NCBI GenBank assembly: GCA_024402635.1
Contig: JAKSTJ010000016.1
Coordinates: 1 to 50,223 of the forward strand
Origin: Treponema sp.
GTDB lineage: Bacteria > Spirochaetota > Spirochaetia > Treponematales > Treponemataceae
Direction of reading: 5' to 3'
DNA: 50,223 nucleotides
Positions 1-7,427 of the stretch are shown in pieces; positions within the stretch are counted from its first letter, which is position 1; each line of letters starts with the position of its first letter. The notes below the pieces were generated by a model. It did not search any database, was not told where the DNA came from, and saw only the letters and a list, made by a program, of their open reading frames with translations. The translations under genes were made by a program, and so were the position numbers.

Positions 1-2
1 AG

Positions 3-344
3 ATAATACGCCAGTTGTGTAATTACAAAGGTGTGGAAATCATAGAAGGACACTTGATGCCCGACCATGTACACATACTAGTAAGTATACCACCAAAATA
101 CAGCGTGTCGCAATTTATGGGATATTTAAAAGGCAAGAGCAGCCTGATGATATTTGATAAACATGCGAACCTGAAATATAAGTTTGGAAATCGCCATTTT
201 TGGGCAGAAGGATATTATGTAAGTACAGTTGGCTTGAATGAAGCTACAATTGCAAAATATATCCGGGAACAAGAAGCCCACGATATAGCGATGGACAAAG
301 TAACTGAAAAAGAATATGAAGACCCTTTTAAGGGTAGTAAGTAG
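3..344 (+). CDS. tnpA: IS200/IS605-family TnpA transposase, 5'-truncated by the window edge
   Basis: This is the C-terminal part of an IS200-type HUH/Y1 transposase, which cuts and rejoins single-stranded transposon ends through a 5'-phosphotyrosine. The frame is open from base 3, so the gene begins before the window; the TTG at 15 is only an internal codon. Seen in the sequence: the HUH metal-binding motif in MPDHVHILV, the family stretch QFMGYLKGKSS, FWAEGYYVST, and the helix KYIREQEAHD carrying the likely catalytic tyrosine. No tnpB follows, and the hairpin at 458-480 marks the element's right end. About 110 residues remain of the usual 130-155. The family assignment is firm; activity cannot be judged without the start. 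Confidence 0.93.
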   Translation: MIRQLCNYKGVEIIEGHLMPDHVHILVSIPPKYSVSQFMGYLKGKSSLMIFDKHANLKYKFGNRHFWAEGYYVSTVGLNEATIAKYIREQEAHDIAMDKVTEKEYEDPFKGSK

Positions 345-486
345 TACCAAAGGCCTTTTAAGGGCCTGCGGGTGACAAGCTGCAATAGGCTTGAACGTAT
401 GTGAAAGCGTGGGACTTGAGTCTCAGCTTGAGAACCTAGCCTTATAGGCTAAGTGCAAACCACCCGTTTTACGGGTGGTTATGATA
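345..486 (+). mobile_element. Right end of the IS200/IS605-type element
   Basis: After the tnpA stop lie about 110 bases with several small inverted repeats (around 350-367 and 438-452), then a perfect 10-bp hairpin: AACCACCCGT (458-467), loop TTT, ACGGGTGGTT (471-480), followed by TATGAT. A subterminal imperfect palindrome is the hallmark of IS200/IS605 ends, which are recognised as single-stranded hairpins. The exact cleavage site just after the hairpin is inferred. The last bases of the window (50211-50223, AACCACCCGCT) resemble the same arm, so another copy probably begins there. Confidence 0.75.
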
Positions 487-493
487 ATCAAAA

Positions 494-811
494 TTAAAGT
501 TTTTTTGTTACAACAACAGAATTGTCTGCGTTACTGTAAGGAGCAGGAATGTATTTATCTGCATTCCAATCATTTTCCCACTTACTTCCATCAAACAAAT
601 AACGGAATTGATATTCTTTATCAACATCTAATTCAATTGATACAGAAAACGAACCATTTTTAGATTTTTTCAGTGGAGTATCTGTGCTACTCCAACTATT
701 AAAATCACCCGCAATATTAATCTGGTTTGCACCTTTTGCAGCTTCTGCAGAAACCGTAAAAGTTACAGTACATTTAGTTTTATCTTTTGAAAAAGACTTT
801 TTTAATGCCAT
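494..811 (-). CDS. Stand-alone CBM48 / glycogen-binding domain protein
   Basis: The whole 105-residue protein is one early-set beta-sandwich of the CBM48 type (isoamylase N-terminal / AMPK-beta glycogen-binding fold). Visible motifs are INIAGDFNSWS near residue 32, the aromatic-rich strand YQFRYLFDGSKWENDW near residues 67-82, and the closing PYSNADNSVVV. In the family these bind alpha-glucans such as glycogen. There is no signal peptide and no catalytic domain, so it is a cytoplasmic binding module. The ATG at 811 is preceded by AGAGGG about 12 bases upstream. Its 3' end lies about 14 bp from the IS hairpin, so that IS inserted, or its flank was remodelled, just downstream. The domain is clear; the role (tethering to glycogen or regulating a glycogen enzyme) is inference. 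Confidence 0.85.
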   Translation of the reverse strand: MALKKSFSKDKTKCTVTFTVSAEAAKGANQINIAGDFNSWSSTDTPLKKSKNGSFSVSIELDVDKEYQFRYLFDGSKWENDWNADKYIPAPYSNADNSVVVTKKL

Positions 812-1099
812 ATCTAAGAACCCTCTAAAAGTTATTATTAGTACATTTTTAATTAAACGCTCTCATTCCGTGAATGAATTGTTAGCAAAAAATAAGCGTG
901 TGTTATTTATACAATATTTGGAAGTTTTTGTGAAGAGTTACATAGAAATTGGATGGGGATGAGGGGGACAGGCTAGGTTACAAAATAGTGCTAGAGGGGA
1001 CAGGTCAAATCAAAATAAAAAAAATATTTTTTCCAAAAAAGTGTATTTTTTCTATAACTAACAACTATATTACATATAGAACTTACTATCGGAGATTTT
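812..1099. other. Intergenic region with two direct GGGGACAGG copies upstream of the transposase
   Basis: This 288-bp gap holds the divergent upstream regions of the CBM48 gene and the Y1 transposase gene. It contains a small inverted repeat near 863-877 (CATTC/GAATG), the two repeat copies listed separately, and an A/T-rich tract from about 1010 with a possible TATATT -10 at 1066-1071 for the transposase gene. No further coding sequence was recognised. Confidence 0.5.
961..1005 (+). repeat. Two direct copies of the GGGGACAGG element upstream of the RAYT-like gene
   Basis: GGGGACAGG occurs at 964-972 (extended to GGGGGACAGGCTA) and at 996-1004. Both are in the same orientation, 23 bases apart, just upstream of the transposase gene. 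The mirror-image pair lies downstream at 1958-1999, so the gene sits between inverted pairs of the word, as in known REP/RAYT arrangements. Confidence 0.8.
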
Positions 1100-1837
1100 A
1101 TGAGAAAACCAAGGGAATATTGTGAAGAAGGCTTATATCATACATATGCAAGAGGAATCAATAAGCAAAATATCTTTTTTGAACGTGAAGATAAAGATTT
1201 CATGTTAAAATTAATCTATAAATATGCAAAAAAATATAAGATAAAAATTCATACTTATGTATTACTGGATAATCATTTTCATTTAGAGATGAAAGATCCT
1301 CATAAAAATCTATCAAAATATATGGGATTAATCTGTTCTCTTTATGCAAGATATTTTAATAAAAAATACGATAGGATAGGACATCTTTTTCAAGATAGAT
1401 TTGGGAGTAATGTCGTTAATTCAAAAAAGAAATTCCTGGAATGTTTCAGGTATATTTTACAAAATCCAGAAAATGCAGGAATTTGTAAAGCGTCTGAATA
1501 TGAATGGAGTAGTTATCATCTTTATAAAGATAAAGATTCACCGATATATAAAGATTTATTGTTTGAATATCTAGGATCTATTGAGAATTTATATAACTAT
1601 GTGAAAGAAAAGGCTACCATGGAGTTTATAGATTTAGAATTAAGACCTTCTGAAAAAATTGAAGCTTGTATTAACAAAATGCGAAAGATTCTTCACAGGG
1701 AGAATACTCTTGTACCACCTGATTGGTCTAAAGAAAAAATAGGAAAAGAAATACGGAAATTACGTAAAGCTGGATTCTCAATTAATATAATTGCAAGGTA
1801 TACAGGTATTAGTAGAGGTATTATTCAAAGAGTATAA
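1100..1837 (+). CDS. REP-associated-type Y1 transposase (RAYT / Transposase_17 family)
   Basis: This 245-residue protein belongs to the Y1_Tnp (HUH) superfamily of domesticated or REP-associated transposases. Seen: the N-terminal strand GLYHTYARGINKQNIFF, the helix LKLIYKYAKKYKIKIHTYVLL, the metal-binding HUH motif in DNHFHLEM (about residue 58), the run YMGLICSLYARYFN, GHLFQDRF, and FRYILQNPENAGI with the probable catalytic tyrosine (about residue 117), then EWSSY. The C-terminal 50 residues end in a helix-turn-helix-like stretch (AGFSINIIARYTGISRGII) that could bind DNA. Such proteins nick single-stranded repeat DNA. The start follows GGAG 8 bases upstream. GGGGACAGG pairs flank it on both sides in opposite orientation, making it the best candidate for mobilising that repeat; this link is inferred. 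No IS200-type ends were recognised around it. Confidence 0.9.
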   Translation: MRKPREYCEEGLYHTYARGINKQNIFFEREDKDFMLKLIYKYAKKYKIKIHTYVLLDNHFHLEMKDPHKNLSKYMGLICSLYARYFNKKYDRIGHLFQDRFGSNVVNSKKKFLECFRYILQNPENAGICKASEYEWSSYHLYKDKDSPIYKDLLFEYLGSIENLYNYVKEKATMEFIDLELRPSEKIEACINKMRKILHRENTLVPPDWSKEKIGKEIRKLRKAGFSINIIARYTGISRGIIQRV

Positions 1838-1855
1838 GGTCTAGAAAGAAATAGA

Positions 1856-1907
1856 AACACAAAAAAAAGCTGCAGTTATATGATGAACTGCAGCTTTTTT
1901 TTGTGTT
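1856..1907. terminator. Perfect 22-bp inverted repeat, bidirectional terminator after the RAYT-like gene
   Basis: AACACAAAAAAAAGCTGCAGTT is, allowing for the split here, the left arm: AACAC at 1856-1860, eight A, then GCTGCAGTT. After an 8-base loop (ATATGATG) the exact reverse complement follows, ending GTGTT at 1907. The A-run and T-run flank a GCTGCAG stem, so it can work as an intrinsic terminator on either strand. Confidence 0.88.
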
Positions 1908-1955
1908 GAATAATTGATGTTAATAATCATAGATATGATAATTAAATATTATGGA

Positions 1956-2007
1956 AGCCTGTCCCCTTTGTCATATTTTATATTTCATGCCCTGTCCCCC
2001 TCGTCAC
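1956..2007 (-). repeat. Two reverse-orientation copies of the GGGGACAGG element downstream of the RAYT-like gene
   Basis: CCTGTCCCC is at 1958-1966, followed by TTTGTCA, and again at 1991-1999, followed by CTCGTCACA. These match the fuller consensus (CCTGTCCCC, about three bases, GTCACA). Orientation is opposite to the pair at 964-1004. Confidence 0.85.
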
Positions 2008-2010
2008 AAC

Positions 2011-2039
2011 TTGCCATTTTTTTTTCATTCCACTATATT
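2011..2039 (+). promoter_or_regulatory. Probable metK promoter
   Basis: TTGCCA at 2011-2016 and TATATT at 2034-2039 are separated by exactly 17 bp, a good sigma-70-type fit. Transcription would start near 2046, giving a leader of about 105 nt before the metK ATG. The -35 box abuts the GTCACA end of a repeat copy. Confidence 0.6.
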
Positions 2040-2066
2040 ATTCATGAAACTTGTTTATTAGTTTCG

Positions 2067-2121
2067 TTCCGCCGATTTTTCCAAATTGCAGAGCGGAAGC
2101 CATCTTTGTATAAAGACTGGC
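2067..2121 (+). promoter_or_regulatory. Structured metK leader, possible cis-regulatory RNA
   Basis: Two adjacent hairpins can form. The first is TTCCGC (2067-2072) with GCGGAA (2093-2098) around a 20-base loop. The second is GCCATCTTT (2099-2107) with AAAGA-C-TGGC (2112-2121), a GTAT loop and one bulged C. The ribosome-binding site AAAGAGGAG (2132-2140) follows. metK leaders often carry SAM-sensing RNAs in other phyla, but I could not match this to SAM-I, SAM-II or the SMK box. Stem formation is seen; a regulatory role is inferred. Confidence 0.35.
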
Positions 2122-2149
2122 AAATCTTGCTAAAGAGGAGAGCCCTAAA

Positions 2150-3379
2150 ATGGACGCTATCTTAAACAAAAATCCAAAACATTATTTATTTACATCAGAA
2201 TCAGTAAGTGAAGGTCATCCTGATAAATTGTGTGATCAGGTTTCTGACGCTATTCTTGATCGTTGTCTGCAACTTGATCCTAATGCTCATGTTGCCTGTG
2301 AAACTTTTGCAACTACTAATTTTGTTTTAATTGGTGGTGAAATTGGTTTCCAGGATCAAAATCCAGAATTACCAGAAATTATTAGAAAAGAAGCAGAATC
2401 TATTGTCAGAAATGTTGTTAAAAATATTGGTTATGATGCTGAAGAAAAAGGTTTGAACTATAAAACTTTTGAATTTATGAATAGATTGCACGCTCAATCT
2501 TCTGATATTAATCAAGGTGTTGTTGGAAAAGGTCTTGAAGAGTATGAAGGTTTACAGGGTGCCGGGGATCAGGGCATGATGTTTGGTTTTGCTTGTAACG
2601 AAACTCCCGAATTAATGCCAGCTCCATTAATGTATTCTCATAAATTATTATTAAAAGCAACAGAATTAAGAAAAAAAGGTGAGATTAAATGGCTTCGTCC
2701 AGATTCGAAATCTCAGGTAACAATTGAATATGAAGGTCACAAACCTTTAAGAATTGATACAGTTGTAATTTCTCATCAGCATGATGAATTTGTTGATGGA
2801 AAAAAGCTTCTTCATAGCGAAATTGAAAAAACAATCATTGAAAAAATAATTAAACCAGTTCTTGAACCAACCGGTCTTTTGGATTCAAATACAAAGTATC
2901 ATATTAATCCAACTGGTAATTTCGTAATTGGTGGACCTGATGGTGATTCTGGACTTACAGGTCGAAAAATTATTGTTGATACTTATGGTGGAATGGGTCG
3001 TCATGGTGGTGGTGCTTTTTCTGGAAAAGATCCTTCAAAAGTTGATAGATCCGCTGCTTATATGTGTCGCTATATTGCTAAAAATATTGTTGCTGCAAAT
3101 TTAGCTGAACGAGCTGAAGTTCAACTTGCATATGCAATTGGCGTTCCTGAACCAGTTTCTATCATGATTGAAACTTTTGATACAGAAAAAGTATCTGTTG
3201 AAAAAATTGAAACTGCTGTAAAACAGACATTTGATTGTACTCCTGCAGGAATTTCATCAACTTTGGGACTTAAAAATCCAATTTATAGTCAGACAGCTGC
3301 TTATGGTCATTTTGGAAGAGATGGTTTTCCATGGGAAAAAACTGATAAAGCAGATGTTTTAGCAAAATTAGTAAAATAG
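2150..3379 (+). CDS. metK: S-adenosylmethionine synthetase
   Basis: MetK makes S-adenosylmethionine from methionine and ATP, releasing phosphate and pyrophosphate, in the cytosol as a tetramer. Seen: the N-terminal signature [18 protein letters not shown] (about residue 20), the ATP-binding [12 protein letters not shown] (about 137), the substrate loop region [14 protein letters not shown] (about 262), and the glycine-rich [19 protein letters not shown] (about 287). The 409-residue length is slightly above the usual 380-400. The start is set by AAAGAGGAG 9 bases upstream. nth follows after 6 bp, probably in the same transcript. With mtnN and luxS at 19950-21133 the window encodes both production of SAM and detoxification of its spent product. 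Confidence 0.98.
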   Translation: MDAILNKNPKHYLFTSESVSEGHPDKLCDQVSDAILDRCLQLDPNAHVACETFATTNFVLIGGEIGFQDQNPELPEIIRKEAESIVRNVVKNIGYDAEEKGLNYKTFEFMNRLHAQSSDINQGVVGKGLEEYEGLQGAGDQGMMFGFACNETPELMPAPLMYSHKLLLKATELRKKGEIKWLRPDSKSQVTIEYEGHKPLRIDTVVISHQHDEFVDGKKLLHSEIEKTIIEKIIKPVLEPTGLLDSNTKYHINPTGNFVIGGPDGDSGLTGRKIIVDTYGGMGRHGGGAFSGKDPSKVDRSAAYMCRYIAKNIVAANLAERAEVQLAYAIGVPEPVSIMIETFDTEKVSVEKIETAVKQTFDCTPAGISSTLGLKNPIYSQTAAYGHFGRDGFPWEKTDKADVLAKLVK

Positions 3380-3385
3380 TTTTTC

Positions 3386-4018
3386 ATGATTTTATTAAAT
3401 GAAAATGAATTAGATATAGTCTTTTCACGCTGGCAAAAACATAATCCTTCTCCAACTTCTGAGCTGGATTATGTTAATCCTTATACTCTATTGGTTGCTG
3501 TAGTTCTTTCTGCTCAGGCAACTGATAAAAGTGTAAATATTGCTACAAAAAATCTTTTTAAAATTGCTGATTCACCAGAAAAAATGCTGGATTTAGGTGA
3601 AACTGGTTTAATTTCTTATATAAAAACTATAGGACTCTATAAATCAAAGGCGAAATATATACTTGGTTTATCTGAGAAACTAATTTTGTTACATGGGGGA
3701 CAGGTTCCCGCAAATCGTGAAGAATTAATGAAACTGCCAGGTGTGGGACGAAAAACTGCAAATGTTGTTTTAAATGTAATTTTTCATCAACCAACAATGC
3801 CTGTGGATACTCATCTTCTCCGCATTTCACCCAAAATTGGTTTAGCTGAGGGAACAACTCCAGATCAAGTTGAAAAAAGTCTTTTGGAAAGAATTCCTGA
3901 AAGATATTTAACAAATGCTCATCATTGGATTTTACTTCATGGACGATACGTTTGCACTGCAAGAAATCCAAAATGTGATGAATGTATTATTAGTGATATC
4001 TGCAAACATAATTATTAA
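3386..4018 (+). CDS. nth: Endonuclease III (DNA glycosylase/AP lyase)
   Basis: Nth removes oxidised pyrimidines and nicks abasic sites in base-excision repair. Seen: VVLSAQATDKSVN near residue 38, the helix-hairpin-helix LPGVGRKTANVV (about 116-127) with the catalytic lysine, the conserved catalytic aspartate in MPVDTHLLRI (about 138), and the C-terminal 4Fe-4S motif C-x6-C-x2-C-x5-C in the last 25 residues. Length (210) is normal. It sits 6 bp after metK and its stop is 1 bp before the next ATG. A copy of the repeat word (GGGGACAGG at 3696-3704) encodes HGGQVP; other Nth proteins have HNGEVP-like residues at this position, so the word is accommodated without an insertion. Confidence 0.97.
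   Translation: MILLNENELDIVFSRWQKHNPSPTSELDYVNPYTLLVAVVLSAQATDKSVNIATKNLFKIADSPEKMLDLGETGLISYIKTIGLYKSKAKYILGLSEKLILLHGGQVPANREELMKLPGVGRKTANVVLNVIFHQPTMPVDTHLLRISPKIGLAEGTTPDQVEKSLLERIPERYLTNAHHWILLHGRYVCTARNPKCDECIISDICKHNY
3691..3709 (+). repeat. GGGGACAGG element inside nth
   Basis: ACATGGGGGACAGGTT, core at 3696-3704, is read as His-Gly-Gly-Gln-Val. The same CATGGGGGACAGG variant occurs in the ABC ATPase gene (9643-9655) and the binding-protein gene (31961-31973), in the same reading frame. Confidence 0.75.
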
Positions 4019-4019
4019 A

Positions 4020-5150
4020 ATGAATTTTTTTGATGAATATAATTGGGATAAGATATTAAATCTTTATCCGGAAAACAAATGGGATTTGGATAGATATTAT
4101 AAAATACTCTGTCCCCAGTATCCTGTTTTTTTAGATAAATATATTAAGCTTCCACTATTACAGCGTTTAAAAGGGATTGGACTTCTTTGTGGTACTGATT
4201 GGACACCTCTATATAAAAATAGATTTTTTTATTCAAGATTAGATCATTCCATAGGTGTAGCTCTTATAATCTGGAATTTTACTCATGATAAAGCCCAGAC
4301 AATTTCAGGTCTTTTGCATGATGTTTCTACTCCTGTTTTTTCCCATGTATCTGATTTTAGAAAAGGTGATGCATTAACTCAAACAGCTACAGAATCTGCA
4401 AATATTAAATTAATAAAAAACAATAAAGATTTAATTGTTCTTTTAGAGGAAGATTCTCTTTCTGTTGAACAGGTTTGTGATTATCATATTTACCCGATTG
4501 CAGATAATGAAATTCCTTGTTTAAGTGCTGATAGACTTGAATATATGTTTCCATCCGGAGCCGCATTAGAAGGCAGCTGGTCTTTGGATGAAATTGAAGA
4601 GACTTATAAAGACATTTCAGTTTTGATGTTACAAAAGGGACAGGTTGAGTTAGGATTTAACACTCTGGAAATTGCAGAAAAATATTGTAAGAAGTTTTGT
4701 ATGACAGGACATGTTCTTCAGCTTAATGAAAACAAACTTACATTACAATTACTTGGCACAATTATGAATCTTGCTGTGGAAAATAATATTCTTACTGAAG
4801 ATGATTTTATGCAATTAAGTGAAAAAGAATTATTGGAGAAATTTGAAAATAAAATTGTTACAATGGGGACAGGCTTAGCTTTCTCATCGCAAAATTCTCT
4901 TTCATATTTGAATTGTTTATACAAAACTTTCAGGAGTATGGATAAAATTGAACATTGCCAATTTAGCCTGTCCCCTTCGTCACATTTTTCTGTGTCCTTA
5001 AGTGTAAAGCAGCGTTATATAAATCCTCTTGTAAAACATAATGGCAAAATTTACAGGTTATCGGAAGTGTCAGAAAAATCTGCAGAATTAATAAATGATT
5101 TTCTTAACTATTCGGATACAGAATTCGGGTGCGTTAAGTTGTGGAAATAA
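4020..5150 (+). CDS. HD-domain phosphohydrolase (dGTPase-like superfamily)
   Basis: This 376-residue cytoplasmic protein has an HD metal-dependent phosphohydrolase domain: the first histidine in SRLDHSIGVALI (about residue 75), the HD pair in GLLHDVSTPVFSHV (about 99-108) and a later aspartate in CLSADRLEYMF (about 170). The arrangement resembles HD proteins annotated as dNTPase-like or of unknown substrate; the substrate cannot be assigned. The start at 4020, 1 bp after the nth stop, is preferred over in-frame codons within nth, which would add 35 unrelated residues. No strong ribosome-binding site is seen, consistent with coupling to nth. The gene is unusual in carrying four or five copies of the dispersed repeat word (4109, 4637, 4865, 4967), mostly in its less conserved C-terminal half. 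Confidence 0.82.
   Translation: MNFFDEYNWDKILNLYPENKWDLDRYYKILCPQYPVFLDKYIKLPLLQRLKGIGLLCGTDWTPLYKNRFFYSRLDHSIGVALIIWNFTHDKAQTISGLLHDVSTPVFSHVSDFRKGDALTQTATESANIKLIKNNKDLIVLLEEDSLSVEQVCDYHIYPIADNEIPCLSADRLEYMFPSGAALEGSWSLDEIEETYKDISVLMLQKGQVELGFNTLEIAEKYCKKFCMTGHVLQLNENKLTLQLLGTIMNLAVENNILTEDDFMQLSEKELLEKFENKIVTMGTGLAFSSQNSLSYLNCLYKTFRSMDKIEHCQFSLSPSSHFSVSLSVKQRYINPLVKHNGKIYRLSEVSEKSAELINDFLNYSDTEFGCVKLWK
4109..4116 (-). repeat. Core-only CTGTCCCC word inside the HD gene
   Basis: CTGTCCCC lacks the outer flanks of the fuller element and is read as part of Leu-Cys-Pro. It could be chance taken alone, but it is one of several copies in this gene. Confidence 0.4.
4637..4873 (+). repeat. Two forward copies of the element in the HD gene
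   Basis: A near-match (AAAAGGGACAGG, core 4637-4644) is read as Lys-Gly-Gln, and an exact GGGGACAGG (4865-4873) followed by CTTA is read as Met-Gly-Thr-Gly-Leu. Together with the copy at 4962-4984 this makes the gene the densest coding carrier of the word. Confidence 0.6.
4962..4984 (-). repeat. Full-length element inside the HD gene
   Basis: TTTAGCCTGTCCCC, TTC, GTCACA is a complete match to the 23-base consensus seen at intergenic sites. It is read in frame as Phe-Ser-Leu-Ser-Pro-Ser-Ser-His (residues 315-322) without a stop codon. Confidence 0.85.
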
Positions 5151-5167
5151 AAGGAAATTGATAAGAT
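5139..5167 (+). promoter_or_regulatory. Possible promoter for the yhbY-like gene
   Basis: TTGTGG (5139-5144), 17 bp, TAAGAT (5162-5167), then 7 bases to the ATG at 5175. The boxes are imperfect and partly lie in the end of the HD gene. If real the mRNA would be almost leaderless. Confidence 0.3.
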
Positions 5168-5174
5168 ACAGACT

Positions 5175-5471
5175 ATGACTGAATTAAATAGCAAACAGAG
5201 AAAAATTCTTGAAAAGGCTGCTCACGATTTACAGCCTGTTGTAATTGTTGGTGGAGCTGGTGTAACTGAAGGTGTTGTTCAGATGGTTGAATCATCTTTA
5301 GTTTCTCACGAATTGATTAAAGTAAAATTTAATGAATATAAAGACGAAAAAAAAGAATTAACAGAAGAACTTTGTTCTCAGTGCAATGCTCTTCTTGTTC
5401 GAATCATTGGTAACGTTGCAATTCTCTACCGAGAGGCTGAAAAACCTGACGATAGAAAATTCAATCTTTAA
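5175..5471 (+). CDS. YhbY-family (CRM domain) RNA-binding protein
   Basis: This 98-residue protein is a single CRM domain, an IF3-C-like fold that binds RNA; bacterial YhbY associates with pre-50S ribosomal particles. Seen: N-terminal LNSKQRKILEKAAHDLQPVV, the conserved loop VGGAGVTEGVVQMVESSL, the core HELIKVKFNEY (about residue 55) and the C-terminal IGNVAILYREA. Length and order match the family. It follows the HD gene by 24 bp and converges with the chemotaxis receptor gene, the two stops being 2 bp apart. The AAGGA at 5151-5155 is too far from the ATG to serve as a normal ribosome-binding site. Confidence 0.93.
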   Translation: MTELNSKQRKILEKAAHDLQPVVIVGGAGVTEGVVQMVESSLVSHELIKVKFNEYKDEKKELTEELCSQCNALLVRIIGNVAILYREAEKPDDRKFNL

Positions 5472-5473
5472 TT

Positions 5474-7375
5474 CTATACTTTGAATTGAGCAACCTGTGT
5501 CTGGATCTCATTTACAACATTTTTATTTCCACTTGCAGAGTCATCAACTAATTTGATTGTATTCTGCAAGTCACTGGTTGCTGCAAGTCCATCTTGAATG
5601 GCAGTTTCTGTAGTTTTTGAAGCTTCTACAACAGTATGCATAAATTCTCTTAGACTTTCTGCTTGTGTTGTTTCTGATTCTGCCAGTTGTTTAATTTCTT
5701 CAACTGATAACAATATTTCTTTTGCAGAGTTCTGAGTGTCATTTGCTTCGATGCGCTGTTCTTCCATTGATTTTGCAATATTTTTTACCATTTCTGCATT
5801 TTCATTTATCTTTTCAGTGATTCCTTCAAATGCCTGTCCAGCTGCTTTTATTGCTTTTACTCCAGCTGAAATATTTACCATCAATTCTGATAATTTTGAG
5901 CCAATGTCTGATGCACTTTCAGATGATGAATTTGCCAGTGTATTTACCTGATCAGCTACAACCGCAAAACCTTTTCCAACATCTCCTGCATGTGCTGCTT
6001 CAATTGCGGCATTCATTGAAAGAAGATTTGTTTGTTCTGCAATTTCCTGAATTACCTGTACAATATTCTGAACTTCATCAAAACTTTCGGTAACTTCTTC
6101 CATTGTATTAATTGCATTTGCAACTGCTTCTGTTCCAATTAAACTGGTTTTTGAAAGTTCATCGGAAACCTTCTGTGCCTGTACTGCTGTATTTGCAACG
6201 GAATTAATATTATCTGAAATCTGGGTGATTGAATTTGAAATTAATTCCATTGCTTCTGTCTGATTAAAAACCTGTTTTTTTACATTTTCAACTGATTGTA
6301 CTAATCCTGAAATGTTGTCATCAGCCTGGTAGATAAGTGTATTTTGATTATTACTGTTTTCATGAATCTTACCTAATAATTCTGATACATTTACAAGAGC
6401 ACCGGAAGCTGAAACTGCTGATTGAGAAATGATTGCAGCTGAATTACTTACTGCATTTGTTCCTTCACTAAGATTCTGAATCATTCCAGAAAGTTTAGAA
6501 ATCATTGTATTAATTGATGATGTAAGAATACCAAAGTCATCTGTCATTGTAATATCAATTCTGCTGGATAAATCACCACGAACTGCAATATCTTCCAATG
6601 TATTTGAAGTTGAAAGAATTCGTTTTCTAAGATGACCAAGAATTACAAAAAGTGGATAAGCGGAAAGAACCAGAGAATATATAAAACAAATTGCACCCCG
6701 CTGGAACATTTGTGTAATTCCGTTGCCAATTTCATTTCCTAATGAAAGATTAAAGAAAAGTCCGTATGGAGAGACAAACATATTCATTGCAATGAAATAA
6801 ATAATTGCAAAAACTACAAGACCGATTGTATTTGAAATATTCATAGTTTTTTGCTTTTTATATTCCAGCATTGAGCGGATATGTAAAAGTTTACGATGTT
6901 TTGCTAATCCTCTGTCTAAACCGGTGATTGTAGAAGCCATTGCAATTAAACCGAATCCAACTGCCTGTGCAATAATACATGTAACTCTGGAAGCGTAAAA
7001 TACATTGCTGCCGTTCATAATTCCTATTGCAACAAGTATGATTTGTCCGATAAAGAATCCGAAAATATCTGCACAAACTGTCAGAATATTTAATTTTTTG
7101 TAGCTTGAAAGACCGATTTTTACATCATCATCTGTAACCTGATAATTTTCTGTTTTGATCTTTTTTATTAAATCATCAAAAGGTTTTGTAATTAGTTTTG
7201 CTATGAGTGCAACAACTAAAAGAAGAACTGTTCCTACTATCAAAGTCATACCACATCCGGACCACATTACTGCCGGATTATCATAGATAAATTTGAGAGC
7301 AAACCAACGAAGAAACAAAACATTAATATATGTTACTGGTACTAATATTGAAAGATAAACTAAAAAAACACTCAT
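5474..7375 (-). CDS. Methyl-accepting chemotaxis protein
   Basis: This 633-residue receptor has a hydrophobic N-terminal half with about five or six membrane segments in the first 240 residues and little room for a large periplasmic sensor domain. A HAMP-like linker follows (about residues 245-300, with DFGILTSSINTMISKL), then a long coiled-coil signalling domain whose tip is the canonical EQTNLLSMNAAIEAAHAG with FAVVADQVNTLA (about residues 441-480). The tip binds CheA/CheW, and the flanking helices are methylated by CheR/CheB. Membrane-embedded sensing rather than a periplasmic ligand domain is inferred from the layout. The start at 7375 is supported by a TATAAT box ending 6 bases upstream, so the mRNA is probably leaderless. 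Confidence 0.96.
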   Translation of the reverse strand: MSVFLVYLSILVPVTYINVLFLRWFALKFIYDNPAVMWSGCGMTLIVGTVLLLVVALIAKLITKPFDDLIKKIKTENYQVTDDDVKIGLSSYKKLNILTVCADIFGFFIGQIILVAIGIMNGSNVFYASRVTCIIAQAVGFGLIAMASTITGLDRGLAKHRKLLHIRSMLEYKKQKTMNISNTIGLVVFAIIYFIAMNMFVSPYGLFFNLSLGNEIGNGITQMFQRGAICFIYSLVLSAYPLFVILGHLRKRILSTSNTLEDIAVRGDLSSRIDITMTDDFGILTSSINTMISKLSGMIQNLSEGTNAVSNSAAIISQSAVSASGALVNVSELLGKIHENSNNQNTLIYQADDNISGLVQSVENVKKQVFNQTEAMELISNSITQISDNINSVANTAVQAQKVSDELSKTSLIGTEAVANAINTMEEVTESFDEVQNIVQVIQEIAEQTNLLSMNAAIEAAHAGDVGKGFAVVADQVNTLANSSSESASDIGSKLSELMVNISAGVKAIKAAGQAFEGITEKINENAEMVKNIAKSMEEQRIEANDTQNSAKEILLSVEEIKQLAESETTQAESLREFMHTVVEASKTTETAIQDGLAATSDLQNTIKLVDDSASGNKNVVNEIQTQVAQFKV

Positions 7376-7381
7376 TTCTAA

Positions 7382-7410
7382 ATTATAAACATAGAAAATA
7401 TAATGAGCAA
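7382..7410 (-). promoter_or_regulatory. Promoter of the chemotaxis receptor gene (leaderless)
   Basis: On the minus strand TTGCTC (7410-7405), a 17-bp spacer and TATAAT (7387-7382) are followed by six bases and the ATG at 7375. Transcription should start at or next to the A of the ATG. No ribosome-binding site is present. Confidence 0.65.
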
Positions 7411-7427
7411 TAATTTCTAAGAAAATT

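Larger units (their letters stand above)
1838..2149. other. Intergenic region between the RAYT-like gene and metK
   Basis: This 312-bp gap contains, in order, the terminator (1856-1907), an inverted-orientation pair of the GGGGACAGG element (1956-2007), a good metK promoter (2011-2039) and a metK leader with two hairpins (2067-2121). No additional gene was recognised; the reading frame that runs through it has no plausible protein features. Confidence 0.7.

Noticed and set aside
1914..2165. Open frame of 83 codons between the RAYT-like gene and metK
   Set aside because: It crosses a repeat pair, a promoter and the metK leader, overlaps metK and encodes no recognisable protein pattern.
3915..4019. 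Extended N-terminus for the HD protein inside nth
   Set aside because: The 35 extra residues are an out-of-frame translation of the conserved nth Fe-S region; the ATG at 4020 fits the operon layout.
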